DNA of 11,069 bases from Bacteroidales bacterium (GCA_016285215.1 JAEEQI010000079.1:1-11069); one strand, 5' to 3'. Positions 1 through 7,564 are shown, numbered from the stretch's first letter. Numbers and translations are program-made. Notes: generated from the letters alone by a model not told the origin.

Positions 1-143
1 CTGCGCTCTCGCAGGCCGTCTGCCGTAAGTGCGTCAATTTCAGGATACACAGCCAACACCTTGTCCAGGATTGGCCGGACCTCTTTCATGTCCCGGTCGC
101 TTTTGGAGCCGAAGACTTTCTTGAGTATATCTGCTAATGCCAT
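1..143 (-). CDS. secA: SecA preprotein translocase ATPase, N-terminal fragment
   Basis: Only the first 47 codons are in the window; the gene continues past the left edge. SecA is the cytosolic ATPase that drives unfolded preproteins through the SecYEG channel. Reading from the ATG at 143, the protein starts MALADILKKVFGSKSDRDMK and continues with VRPILDKVLAVYPEIDALTADGLRER. This is the family's usual N-terminus: a short amphipathic helix with a (K/N)xFG(S/N)K.(D/Q)RD(M/L)K pattern, then the I.(Y/V).L....D.LR helix that leads into nucleotide-binding domain 1. The start is supported by a Bacteroidetes-type promoter just upstream. No catalytic motif is visible because the fragment stops well before the Walker A region. 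The gene lies downstream of, and on the same strand as, the glycosyltransferase operon but probably has its own promoter. The call rests on recognition of the N-terminus by eye. Confidence 0.85.
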   Translation of the reverse strand, partial: MALADILKKVFGSKSDRDMKEVRPILDKVLAVYPEIDALTADGLRER

Positions 144-168
144 TTGCGTAAATTCGTATTAAAACATA

Positions 169-200
169 CAAAGATACGCATAATTTGGGGATTCGCCAAA
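169..200 (-). promoter_or_regulatory. Putative secA promoter, Bacteroidetes type
   Basis: On the minus strand the bases at 176-169 read TATCTTTG, a full match to the Bacteroidetes -7 consensus TAnnTTTG. A TTTG at 200-197, 20 bp further upstream, fits the -33 element. The -7 box ends 25 bp before the secA ATG at 143. The -33 element begins 1 bp beyond the stop codon of the preceding glycosyltransferase gene, so the promoter fills the short gap between the two genes. This is the best two-part promoter match in the window. Confidence 0.7.
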
Positions 201-201
201 C

Positions 202-1050
202 TTATCGCGCGGATAATGCTCGCGCACGTACACGGGAGCGAAGCTCCTTAACGGCAGGAAGGTCCTTGAATATCTGACCCAAGTACTTGAAAGGCAACAG
301 ACTACCGTACTTGACGGCCTTCACCAGAGTGAAAGGAAGGACATATAAAAATTTTGCAAAAAGGGGCCGATTATGCTGGCAAAGCCGCACCAGGGAGCCG
401 GTGTAGAAATTCCGGTGCACCAGCTTCTCCTTGGGCTCGGGCCGAAGAGCCCGGTCGTGCACGGCGCGGGCTTCCGGAACAACGCCCACTTTTAGGCCGA
501 AAAAGTGCAAACGATGACACCACTCGTCGTCCTGTCCGTAGAAAGGGAAAAGTCCCTCTTCAAACGGGCCTATTTTCTCGATCACCTTCACCGGCACCAG
601 CCAGTGAGCCGCCATCACGCGGGGCACTTCCACCACTTCTCCTTGAGCCCTCTTATACAGCTTCTCAAACTGCTTATCCAGCTTTTCGCAGCCATCCTGA
701 AACTGCATAGGGCTCAGGACTCCGTACTCCGGATGGGCCTCTGCGGCAGCCACCAGTTTCTCCAGGGCACCGGCCTCCAGCCAGGCATCCTGATTGAGAA
801 GATACACGTACTCACAGCCCTTCTTGATGGCATACTCAAAACCCAGATTATTAGGCTTGGAAAATCCTAAATTATCCGCACTCCTCACCAGCCTGGCAGC
901 GGGAAAGCGAGAGGCCACGAAATCTGCGCTGCCGTCCGTGGAATCGTTGTCAAAGACATAGAGGTCTGCATCGGCAGACACGGAGCCCAGACAACGTTCC
1001 AGCCAGCGCATCCCGTTATAGGCAACCACTATGACCAGGACCTTCTTCAT
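202..1050 (-). CDS. GT2 family glycosyltransferase, rhamnosyltransferase-like
   Basis: A 282-aa inverting GT-A glycosyltransferase, last gene of the four-gene glycan operon. It probably adds a sugar from a nucleotide donor to a growing lipid-linked glycan at the cytoplasmic face of the inner membrane. The N-terminus has the GT2 strand and turn VIVVAYNG (7-14), then FDNDSTDGS (33-41). NLGFSKPNNLG (60-70) matches the N.GF..g.N.G signature of the WbbL/RfbF-like rhamnosyltransferase branch. The metal-binding DxD position is NQD (86-88), close to the NPD common in that branch. GQDDEWCHRL (172-181) is the catalytic-base (E/D)D.(D/E)(W/F) region, and VHDR (197-200) supplies the late His. A moderately hydrophobic, basic C-terminal stretch (about 234-262) may sit at the membrane. 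The start lies 4 bp after the stop of the upstream GT2, which suggests translational coupling. Donor and acceptor cannot be assigned; rhamnose is only a family-level suggestion. Confidence 0.85.
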   Translation of the reverse strand: MKKVLVIVVAYNGMRWLERCLGSVSADADLYVFDNDSTDGSADFVASRFPAARLVRSADNLGFSKPNNLGFEYAIKKGCEYVYLLNQDAWLEAGALEKLVAAAEAHPEYGVLSPMQFQDGCEKLDKQFEKLYKRAQGEVVEVPRVMAAHWLVPVKVIEKIGPFEEGLFPFYGQDDEWCHRLHFFGLKVGVVPEARAVHDRALRPEPKEKLVHRNFYTGSLVRLCQHNRPLFAKFLYVLPFTLVKAVKYGSLLPFKYLGQIFKDLPAVKELRSRVRARALSAR

Positions 1051-1054
1051 ACCG

Positions 1055-1876
1055 CTATCTTCCCAGCATCTTCTTCACGGCCATACGAAGCTTCCAGCAG
1101 GGTGTGCGGGAGGCTTTGTCAAAGGCACGCTTAAGCCGGCGGTACTCCACCGTTTCCAGGGGATCCGGGAAATAGCGGGCATAGAGGGATTTGTGCTTCC
1201 GCCACAGCCGCAGACGGATTTCCTTGAGGGCTTCGTCGGAAACGCCCGTGTTGCGCGAACCCTTGCGGGTACGATAGAAGAAATACACCTCCGGCAGCTG
1301 CAGCACTTTGGGTTCTCCCGGCAGCGCCTCAAACAGACTCAGCCAGAAATCCCAGTCCTCGTAGCCGTTTACAAACTCCAGATCGAAGCCTTTCCCATAA
1401 TAGAGCTCGTACTCCGCCTTGCGGAAGAAACTGGTCACATACAGGCAGTTGCGGGAAAGCATCGTGCTCATATCAAAGGGCGGAAGATCCCATTTGGTCT
1501 CTTCCCCAAACCTTTCGGCCCTGGCATATACCACATTGACCGAAGGGTCTTCTTCCAGCGCTGCCACTGCCGCTTCCATATAGCCGGGGCCAATGATATC
1601 GTCGGCATCCAGGAAGAGGATGTACCGGCCGAAACAGCGCTGCATGGCCATATTTCTGGCCGCAGCCACGCCGATATTGGAAAGGAGCGGAATCAGCTTG
1701 AACCGGGCATCCAGCGACACGAACTCCCGGATAATATCTTTGGAGTTGTCGGAGGAGCCGTTTTCCACCACCAGGCACTCCCAGTCCTGAAACGTCTGGT
1801 TTCTCACGCTCTGAAGCGTTTCTCCTATGTACTCTCCCAGGTTGTAGCTGGGGATGATGACACTTACGACAGCCAT
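1055..1876 (-). CDS. GT2 family (GT-A fold) glycosyltransferase
   Basis: A 273-aa glycosyltransferase of the large family with a WcaA/SpsA-like N-terminal domain. Visible motifs in order: VSVIIPSYNLGEYI (4-17), the nucleotide-binding start; ENGSSDNSKDI (38-48); NIGVAAARNMA (67-77); FLDADD (88-93), a canonical DxD that coordinates the divalent cation and donor diphosphate; and YEDWDFWLSL (172-181), the ED.D catalytic-base region. The C-terminal third is basic (KHKSLYARYF and later Arg/Lys-rich helices) with no transmembrane segment, so the enzyme is likely cytosolic or peripherally membrane-bound. Its ATG overlaps the stop of the GT8-like gene by one base (TAATG), and its own stop is 4 bp before the next GT. 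It is therefore the third gene of the operon and probably adds one sugar of the glycan. The sugar specificity cannot be read from the sequence. Confidence 0.88.
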   Translation of the reverse strand: MAVVSVIIPSYNLGEYIGETLQSVRNQTFQDWECLVVENGSSDNSKDIIREFVSLDARFKLIPLLSNIGVAAARNMAMQRCFGRYILFLDADDIIGPGYMEAAVAALEEDPSVNVVYARAERFGEETKWDLPPFDMSTMLSRNCLYVTSFFRKAEYELYYGKGFDLEFVNGYEDWDFWLSLFEALPGEPKVLQLPEVYFFYRTRKGSRNTGVSDEALKEIRLRLWRKHKSLYARYFPDPLETVEYRRLKRAFDKASRTPCWKLRMAVKKMLGR

Positions 1877-2856
1877 TATCTGAAATAATTAAGGAGATGA
1901 TCGTTTACTTTCAGTATCCACTCGTGGATGGAGAACTTGCCGGAGCGGAACCGGCGGCGCAGCCACTTGTAGCGGCGGCTCTGGAAGAAAAACAAATCTT
2001 CCCCGGCAAAGACGCGGACCGACTGGGCATAGCCCTTCATAGGGTCTTCGATGATTTCCTCCACGGGCTTCAGGCCCTTTTCCCTCACCTGGAGAAGCAG
2101 TTCTTTCCCGTTCAGGGAATAGAGTTTCTCTTCCTCCCCGGAGGAGAGATTGGTTACCATATAATGCAGGATATACGCATTCCTGAGATAGCGGATGCCG
2201 TTTTGCGCCTGGCAGTTCCATTCTCCCGGAAGCTGCTGCACGGGGAAGCCCAGGGCCGCATCCGTCTGGGCAAAGGAAGGCTGGTCCGGCTTGATGCCCA
2301 CCGCCTGTCCTTTCAGGTAATTCTCTTGCCAGAGGGCAAAGAAACGGTGATTGTCCGGGGTGTCCTTTACCAGCAGCACTCCGCTGTTGAAATAGTTTTC
2401 GGAGCCGCTCACATCAAAGCCAAAGCGCTTGCACATATTGATGGTGGCCCGGCGATGCGGATGCTCCTTAAAGGGAGCGTGAAGATCCCGGCAGGCACCC
2501 AGCGATACTTCTACGGCATCAATATCTTCGAGCCCTCGCATTACCACAGTATCCGCATCTATGAAAAGGAAATCCCCTTTCACGTATTGCCGCATACCGG
2601 TTTTCAGAAGTCGGGAGCGCTTCATAGCCGGAAGCGAACAGTCCAGCGGGGCCACCACCACCTCGTCAAACAGAGCGCGAAAAGCCTCATCCTGCGGGCC
2701 TCTCTCCCCAAAAGACTTCTCCGTAGCCGTATCCGTAAGAAGGACTATATGGGCTTCGGGATTGCGGCGGCGGGCCGATGTGGCCGACACGTACGCCTGC
2801 TCCAGATAGACATCCTCCGGAGTGCTTACCAATATATATAGCAGTTTAGTCTTCAT
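1876..2856 (-). CDS. GT8-like glycosyltransferase
   Basis: A 326-aa putative retaining GT-A glycosyltransferase, second gene of the operon. The landmarks of GT8 appear in the right order: a LLYILVST start (5-12); FLFIDADTVV (97-106) with the DxD metal site; YFNSGVLLV (155-163), matching the N(S/A)GV(L/M)L motif; DQPSFAQ (191-197), matching DQ..(F/L)N; and QLPGEWNCQ (208-216), matching LP..WN. The usual C-terminal GT8 motif H(F/Y).G..KPW is only partly present: His231 lies in LHYM, but no Gly-x-x-Lys-Pro-Trp follows. The last 100 residues are charged and rich in Arg and aromatics (FFFQSRRYKWLRRRFRSG). No transmembrane helix or signal peptide is visible. The start overlaps the end of the flippase gene by 11 bp and the stop overlaps the next gene by 1 bp. 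Donor and acceptor are unknown; membership is inferred from motif order. Confidence 0.75.
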   Translation of the reverse strand: MKTKLLYILVSTPEDVYLEQAYVSATSARRRNPEAHIVLLTDTATEKSFGERGPQDEAFRALFDEVVVAPLDCSLPAMKRSRLLKTGMRQYVKGDFLFIDADTVVMRGLEDIDAVEVSLGACRDLHAPFKEHPHRRATINMCKRFGFDVSGSENYFNSGVLLVKDTPDNHRFFALWQENYLKGQAVGIKPDQPSFAQTDAALGFPVQQLPGEWNCQAQNGIRYLRNAYILHYMVTNLSSGEEEKLYSLNGKELLLQVREKGLKPVEEIIEDPMKGYAQSVRVFAGEDLFFFQSRRYKWLRRRFRSGKFSIHEWILKVNDHLLNYFR

Positions 2857-4375
2857 CTCGTTTCAGTTTACTCTTCACAAAAGCCTTCTCTCCGGGCGTA
2901 AGGCCATAATTCCAAATGGCAACGGCCATGGTGCAGGCCCCCAGGAAGGCCGATACCAGGAAGCGCCACCAAACGGGAGAAAGGATTCCCGGAATGGACG
3001 TAACCACCATAAGGGACATAAAACCCGGCACCAGGGCCGGCCAGAGGCCGTTTTTGAAGTAGTACTTCATAGAAAGCCCCGTCTCTTTCTGCGCTATGCC
3101 CATCATCACCACAGCCTTTATCAGGTAAATCCCGCAGAAAGCTATGTAACCGCTCCATGCGGGGGCTCCCAGTTTATACGACACATAGGTGATGGGGAAA
3201 GCCAGGGCCGCCACCAGGCTGGTCCAGAGGTAATAGCGGCGGATTCTTCCGCCGGCCTGTACCAGCACATTCAGCGTGCCCGGGGTAAAATCTATCACAA
3301 AGGAAAGGAGGGTGAGCTTGGTAAAGAAAGCCGCTTCCGGAACCACTTCTCCCAGCCACAGCCTCAGGATGGTATCGGCATCCGTGAAAAACGGGAGGGC
3401 CAGCGCCCAGAGAATCCAGAAATAATACTTGGAGCCCTTGCAAACGAGGTCGTAAGCGTATTCCTTATTATCACTCACATAAGCTTTCGTAAGGGCCGGA
3501 TTCAGCGCCAGGGCAATGTTGGTGGCAAACTGACGGACCACCTGCTCCACCTTGTCCGCCACTCCCCTGGCGGCATTGGCGCCCACGCCAAAGAAGAGGT
3601 TCATCAGCTGGTTGATACCCTGCGTATTGAGCATGTAGGCCCCGCTTCCCAGAAAATTCCAGCCGGCGAACGCTCCCATTTCCTTAACCAGCGGGCCCGA
3701 GATCCGCGGCACTCCCCTGCACTCCGGGTACCTGAGCGCAGCATACAGCACATACGCGCCCCGGGAAAGCACGGCCACCAGCAGAAGCAGCCAGGCATAG
3801 ACCACCAGCTTATCGGCCGAAGAATACCATACGCCGGCCGCAACGGCGAGCTTGAGAACCGCCTCCAGGATGGAGATCCAGGCATAGGCGCTCATGTCCT
3901 CGTGGGCATTGATATCGGCCGTAAAGGGAAGGCTCATCAGGTTGACCAGCAGGATAAGAAGAGAAGTCTGAAGGACGACGGTTGCTGCACTCAGCCTCCC
4001 GGGAGGCAGCACCATTTTGTGGTTCAGGTACCACACGCCGGCCGTTTCCGTCAGAAGGACAATCAGAAGGCAGAAGCCGGCCATCACGGCCAGGGACGTT
4101 CCAAAGATGGTTTTCAGGCGATCCGGGTCTCCTTTTCCCAGCCCCACGGTAATGTAGCGGCTAATGGCCGAAGCCACCGTGTTCATCACCAGCATAAACA
4201 TAGTGACCACGCCGCCCACGGCGCTGTATACGCCGTAATCCGTGACCCCGAGAGCCCTCAGGATGATGCGGTAGGTAAAAAGGCCGATGATCATCATCAC
4301 CCCCATCCTGAAATACAGGAGAACCGTATTCCGGGCGATTCTTCTGCTATTCTCGGATATGTGGGAGCCTGCCAT
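2846..4375 (-). CDS. Wzx-type polysaccharide flippase (MOP superfamily)
   Basis: A 509-aa multi-spanning membrane protein, first gene of the glycan operon. It probably flips an undecaprenyl-diphosphate-linked oligosaccharide from the cytoplasmic to the periplasmic face of the inner membrane. The N-terminus [16 protein letters not shown] (9-24), then [17 protein letters not shown] (41-57), is typical of Bacteroides Wzx proteins. [21 protein letters not shown] (149-169) and [20 protein letters not shown] (261-280) are further family stretches; the second contains the conserved NAARG. About 12 to 14 hydrophobic segments can be counted, the clearest at 18-38, 51-72, 93-113, 131-150, 190-212, 318-331, 352-374, 383-400, 406-427, 445-464 and 470-489. 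Length is in the normal range (about 480-520). It lacks the long periplasmic loop and H/D catalytic signature expected of a Wzy polymerase or WaaL ligase. The flippase-first operon order is frequent in Bacteroidetes O-glycan and capsule loci. Confidence 0.88.
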   Translation of the reverse strand: MAGSHISENSRRIARNTVLLYFRMGVMMIIGLFTYRIILRALGVTDYGVYSAVGGVVTMFMLVMNTVASAISRYITVGLGKGDPDRLKTIFGTSLAVMAGFCLLIVLLTETAGVWYLNHKMVLPPGRLSAATVVLQTSLLILLVNLMSLPFTADINAHEDMSAYAWISILEAVLKLAVAAGVWYSSADKLVVYAWLLLLVAVLSRGAYVLYAALRYPECRGVPRISGPLVKEMGAFAGWNFLGSGAYMLNTQGINQLMNLFFGVGANAARGVADKVEQVVRQFATNIALALNPALTKAYVSDNKEYAYDLVCKGSKYYFWILWALALPFFTDADTILRLWLGEVVPEAAFFTKLTLLSFVIDFTPGTLNVLVQAGGRIRRYYLWTSLVAALAFPITYVSYKLGAPAWSGYIAFCGIYLIKAVVMMGIAQKETGLSMKYYFKNGLWPALVPGFMSLMVVTSIPGILSPVWWRFLVSAFLGACTMAVAIWNYGLTPGEKAFVKSKLKRDED

Positions 4376-4398
4376 ACAACGTAACGGACGGATAATTT

Positions 4399-4406
4399 CA
4401 AAGTTA
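4399..4406 (-). promoter_or_regulatory. Putative -7 element for the flippase/GT operon
   Basis: On the minus strand 4406-4399 reads TAACTTTG, a full match to TAnnTTTG, 23 bp before the flippase ATG at 4375. No convincing -33 TTTG is found about 20 bp upstream, where the sequence is a purine/pyrimidine-skewed tract. It is the only plausible start signal for the whole four-gene operon in this 109-bp divergent region. Confidence 0.55.
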
Positions 4407-4438
4407 AGGTTTTTTTTCAGAATTAGGAAGTTTTTTCT

Positions 4439-4446
4439 TACCTTTA
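4439..4446 (+). promoter_or_regulatory. Putative -7 element for fucI-fucP
   Basis: TACCTTTA on the plus strand matches seven of the eight positions of TAnnTTTG, missing only the last G. It ends 38 bp before the fucI ATG at 4485. The region upstream is rich in T runs (4410-4417 and 4431-4436) with no clear TTTG -33 box. No perfect operator-like palindrome was recognised in the intergenic region, so how the fuc genes are controlled cannot be read here. Confidence 0.4.
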
Positions 4447-4484
4447 AGGCTGAAACCGCTAAGATTAACCAACCTGCTAACCAT

Positions 4485-6260
4485 ATGATTATCTCTCACC
4501 CCAAGATTGGCATCCGTCCCACCATTGACGGAAGAATGAACGGCGTCCGCGAATCGCTGGAAGACCAGACCATGGGAATGGCCCGGTCTGTGGCTAAGCT
4601 CCTGGGAGAAAAACTCCGCTACGCCGACGGCTCCCCCGTGGAATGCGTGATAGCAGACACCACCATCGGCCGTGTGGCGGAAACCGCCGCCTGCGCAGAA
4701 AAATTTGCCCGGGAAGGCGTTGCCGTCACCATCACCGTCACTCCCTGCTGGTGCTACGGTTCGGAGACCATGGATATGGACCCGCACACCATCAAGGCCG
4801 TGTGGGGCTTCAACGGAACGGAGCGCCCGGGCGCCGTGTACCTGGCCGCCGTACTGGCCGCCCATGCCCAGAAAGGCCTTCCCGCCTTTGGCATTTACGG
4901 ACACGACGTCCAGGATGCGGACAACAAAGTCATTCCGGCCGACGTAGAGGAAAAGCTCCTCCGTTTTGCCAAATGCGCCGTGGCTGCCGCCTCCATGAGA
5001 GGAAAGAGTTACCTCTCCATCGGCGCCGTGTGTATGGGCATTGCCGGTTCCATCGTGAACCCGGATTTCTTTGAAGACTACCTGGGCATGCGCTGCGAAG
5101 GCATTGACGAGGTGGAGATTATCCGCCGCATGGAAAGGGGCATCTACGACCACGAAGAGTTTGAAAAGGCGCTGAAGTGGGCCAAGAAGAACTGCAAAGA
5201 ATACGAAGACATCTGCAACCGGTCGGATCTGAAGAAAACCCGCGAGGAAAAGGACAAGGACTGGGAGTTTGCCGTGAAAATGGCCCTCATCATCCGCGAT
5301 CTTCTCCAGGGCAATCCCAAGCTCAAGGAAATGGGCTTTGGAGAAGAAGCCCTGGGCCACAACGCCATCCTGGGCGGTTTCCAGGGCCAGCGCCAGTGGA
5401 CAGACTTCTACCCCAACGGAGACTTTGCCGAGGCCATCCTCAACTCCTCCTTTGACTGGAACGGCATCCGCAAGCCCTTCGTGCTGGCCACGGAGAACGA
5501 CAGCCTCAACGGTGTAGCCATGCTCCTGGGCCACCTGGTATCCCAGACGGCCGCCATCTTTGCCGATGTACGCACCTACTGGAGCCCTGAAGCCGTGGAG
5601 CGCGTCACCGGAGAAAAGCTGCAGGGCAAGGCCGCCGGCGGCATCATCCATCTGATCAACTCCGGCGCCGCCTCGCTGGACGGCTGCGGCCAGTGCACCA
5701 AGGACGGCAAGCCCGCGATGAAACCCTTCTGGGAAATCTCACAAAAAGAGGCCCAGGCCTGCCTGGACAACACCGTCTGGGTACCGGCCAACCGCGAATA
5801 CTTCCGCGGCGGCGGTTTCTCCTCCAAGTTCCTTTCCAAGGGCAATATGCCCTGCACCATGATCCGCGTCAATATGGTCAAGAACCTGGGGCCGGTGCTC
5901 CAGCTGGCCGAAGGCTGGACGGTGGATGTGAGCGAGAAACAGTTCAAGATCCTGGACGAGAGAACGGACAAGGGCTGGCCCACCACCTGGTTCGCCCCGC
6001 GCCTGGATGCCACCAAGGCCCCGTTCAAGGATGTCTACAGCGTAATGAACTGCTGGGGAGCCAACCACGGCGCCATCGTTTACGGCCACGTGGGAGCAGA
6101 CCTTATCACCCTCTGCTCCATGCTCCGCATCCCCGTCTGCATGCACAACGTGCCCGAAGACCAGATTTTCCGTCCTTCCTCCTGGCGTGCCTTCGGAATG
6201 GACCCGGAAGGGGCCGATTACAGAGCCTGTGCAGCTTATGGACCGTTATTTAAGAAGTAA
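4485..6260 (+). CDS. fucI: L-fucose isomerase
   Basis: Converts L-fucose to L-fuculose (and D-arabinose to D-ribulose in the E. coli enzyme), the first intracellular step of fucose catabolism; a Mn2+-dependent cytosolic enzyme. With the ATG at 4485 the protein is 591 aa, the same length as E. coli FucI. The three metal ligands known there fall at identical positions: Glu337 in [10 protein letters not shown], Asp361 in [12 protein letters not shown], and His528 in CWGANHGA. Other conserved stretches are [13 protein letters not shown] (5-17), [15 protein letters not shown] (86-100), [16 protein letters not shown] (298-313) and [19 protein letters not shown] (563-581). The reading frame stays open upstream to 4287, but that extension overlaps the divergent flippase gene and has no family counterpart, so the start at 4485 is preferred. 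No Shine-Dalgarno is visible, as is usual in Bacteroidetes. The stop overlaps the fucP start (TAATG), so the two are co-transcribed and probably translationally coupled. Confidence 0.97.
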   Translation: MIISHPKIGIRPTIDGRMNGVRESLEDQTMGMARSVAKLLGEKLRYADGSPVECVIADTTIGRVAETAACAEKFAREGVAVTITVTPCWCYGSETMDMDPHTIKAVWGFNGTERPGAVYLAAVLAAHAQKGLPAFGIYGHDVQDADNKVIPADVEEKLLRFAKCAVAAASMRGKSYLSIGAVCMGIAGSIVNPDFFEDYLGMRCEGIDEVEIIRRMERGIYDHEEFEKALKWAKKNCKEYEDICNRSDLKKTREEKDKDWEFAVKMALIIRDLLQGNPKLKEMGFGEEALGHNAILGGFQGQRQWTDFYPNGDFAEAILNSSFDWNGIRKPFVLATENDSLNGVAMLLGHLVSQTAAIFADVRTYWSPEAVERVTGEKLQGKAAGGIIHLINSGAASLDGCGQCTKDGKPAMKPFWEISQKEAQACLDNTVWVPANREYFRGGGFSSKFLSKGNMPCTMIRVNMVKNLGPVLQLAEGWTVDVSEKQFKILDERTDKGWPTTWFAPRLDATKAPFKDVYSVMNCWGANHGAIVYGHVGADLITLCSMLRIPVCMHNVPEDQIFRPSSWRAFGMDPEGADYRACAAYGPLFKK

Positions 6261-7564
6261 TGAATAACAAACAGAGTATATTTAAATATGAAGGAGTGAA
6301 TTATATCATTCCTTTCATACTGATTACGGCTTGTTTCGCTCTTTGGGGCTTTGCCAACGACATCACCAACCCCATGGTGAAGGCCTTTTCCAAGATTTTC
6401 AGGATGAGTGTGACGGAAGGGGCCCTTACGCAGGTTGCGTTCTATGGCGGGTACTTTGCCATGGCCCTGCCGGCCGCCCTGTTCATCCGGCGCTTCACCT
6501 ATAAGAAAGGCATCCTGATGGGTCTGGGGCTGTATGCTGCCGGAGCGTTCCTCTTTATTGCCGCCCGCTCCACCGGCACGTACTGGCCCTTCCTGGTGGC
6601 GTACTTCATCCTCACCTGCGGCCTCAGTTTCCTGGAAACCAGCGCAAACCCCTACATCCTCGCGATGGGCTCTCCCGAGACGGCCACCCGGCGCCTCAAC
6701 TTTGCGCAGTCGTTCAACCCCATCGGCTCCCTCTGCGGCATGTTCGTGGCCATGAACTTCATCCAGGCCCGCCTGAATCCCCTCAGCAGCGCCGAGCGCG
6801 CAGCCCTTCCCCCGGAAGAGTTCGAGGCCATCAAGCAAAGCGACCTGGGCATCCTCATTGCCCCGTACGTAACCATCGGCCTGGTCATCGTGGTCATGTT
6901 CTTCCTCATCCTGCTGGTCAGGATGCCGCACGTCAAGGAAGAGAACAAGGGCAGCATCCGCGAAACCCTTTCAGATCTCATCGGCAAAAAACGGTACCGC
7001 GAGGGCGTGCTGGCCCAGTTCTTCTACGTGGGCGTCCAGATCATGTGCTGGACCTTCATCATCCAGTACGGAACGCGCATCTTCATGGAGCAGGGAATGA
7101 GCGAGATAGACGCGGAGGTACTGAGCCAGCGCTACAACATTGCCGCCATGATCATCTTCTGCTGCAGCCGCTTTATCTGCACCTGGCTCATGAAGTTTAT
7201 GAGTCCCGGCAAGATGCTGCACATCTTTGCCATTGCCGGCATCCTGTGCACCCTGGGCGTCATCTTCATCCAGGGCATTGCCGGGCTGTACTGCCTGGTG
7301 GCGGTAAGCGCCTGCATGTCCCTGATGTTCCCCACCATCTACGGCATTGCCCTGGACGGGTTGGGAGAAGATGCCAAGTTTGGCGCCGCGGGCCTTATCA
7401 TGGCCATCCTGGGCGGTTCTGTGCTGCCTCCGCTACAGGCTATAATCATTGACCGCGGAACACTCTTTGGGATGCCCGCGGTCAACGTATCGTTTGTATT
7501 GCCTCTGCTCTGTTTTGTGGTAATCGCTATCTACGGTTACCGCGTGTTCAAGCAGAGAATCTGA
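6260..7564 (+). CDS. fucP: L-fucose:H+ symporter (MFS)
   Basis: A 434-aa inner-membrane permease that imports L-fucose with protons; the E. coli homologue is 438 aa. Twelve hydrophobic segments fit the major facilitator layout, with a charged central cytoplasmic loop (about 222-250). Family stretches include FALWGFANDITNPMV (26-40), the LETSANPY motif with Glu126 (equivalent to E. coli Glu135), RLNFAQSFNPIGSL (145-158), AQFFYVGVQIMCWTF in the second half, and FPTIYGIALDGLGEDAKFGAA near helix 10. Gln150 and Asn153 correspond to the substrate-binding Gln159 and Asn162 of E. coli. The E. coli proton-coupling Asp46 aligns without gaps to Asn37 here; the nearest acid is Asp34, about one helical turn earlier. 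Its start overlaps the fucI stop by one base. The stop codon abuts the convergent glnS stop with no base between. FucI next door makes fucose the likely substrate, though related permeases carry other hexoses. Confidence 0.92.
   Translation: MNNKQSIFKYEGVNYIIPFILITACFALWGFANDITNPMVKAFSKIFRMSVTEGALTQVAFYGGYFAMALPAALFIRRFTYKKGILMGLGLYAAGAFLFIAARSTGTYWPFLVAYFILTCGLSFLETSANPYILAMGSPETATRRLNFAQSFNPIGSLCGMFVAMNFIQARLNPLSSAERAALPPEEFEAIKQSDLGILIAPYVTIGLVIVVMFFLILLVRMPHVKEENKGSIRETLSDLIGKKRYREGVLAQFFYVGVQIMCWTFIIQYGTRIFMEQGMSEIDAEVLSQRYNIAAMIIFCCSRFICTWLMKFMSPGKMLHIFAIAGILCTLGVIFIQGIAGLYCLVAVSACMSLMFPTIYGIALDGLGEDAKFGAAGLIMAILGGSVLPPLQAIIIDRGTLFGMPAVNVSFVLPLLCFVVIAIYGYRVFKQRI
7449..7485. repeat. Perfect 10-bp inverted repeat inside the fucP 3' end
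   Basis: TTGACCGCGG at 7449-7458 is the exact reverse complement of CCGCGGTCAA at 7476-7485, with a 17-base loop. It lies in fucP coding sequence about 80 bp before the stop codon. In RNA it would form a GC-rich 10-bp stem on either strand, and it would be in the 3' extension of any glnS transcript that runs past its stop. No T tract follows on either strand, so it is not a standard intrinsic terminator. It may be chance. Confidence 0.5.

Noticed and set aside
202..4375. Glycosyltransferase cluster as a horizontally acquired island
   Set aside because: No integrase, transposase, tRNA or direct repeats at the borders, and no striking change in base composition compared with neighbouring genes by eye.
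2822..4384. Long plus-strand open frame (520 codons) opposite the flippase gene
   Set aside because: It is the codon-aligned antisense of the flippase gene. In that frame a stop needs TTA, CTA or TCA in the sense gene, which are rare in these GC-rich genes. The product is rich in His, Gln, Gly and Arg, with no recognisable fold or promoter.
4287..4484. In-frame 66-codon upstream extension of fucI
   Set aside because: It overlaps the start of the divergent flippase gene and its likely promoter, and FucI starting at 4485 has exactly the E. coli length with metal ligands at identical positions.
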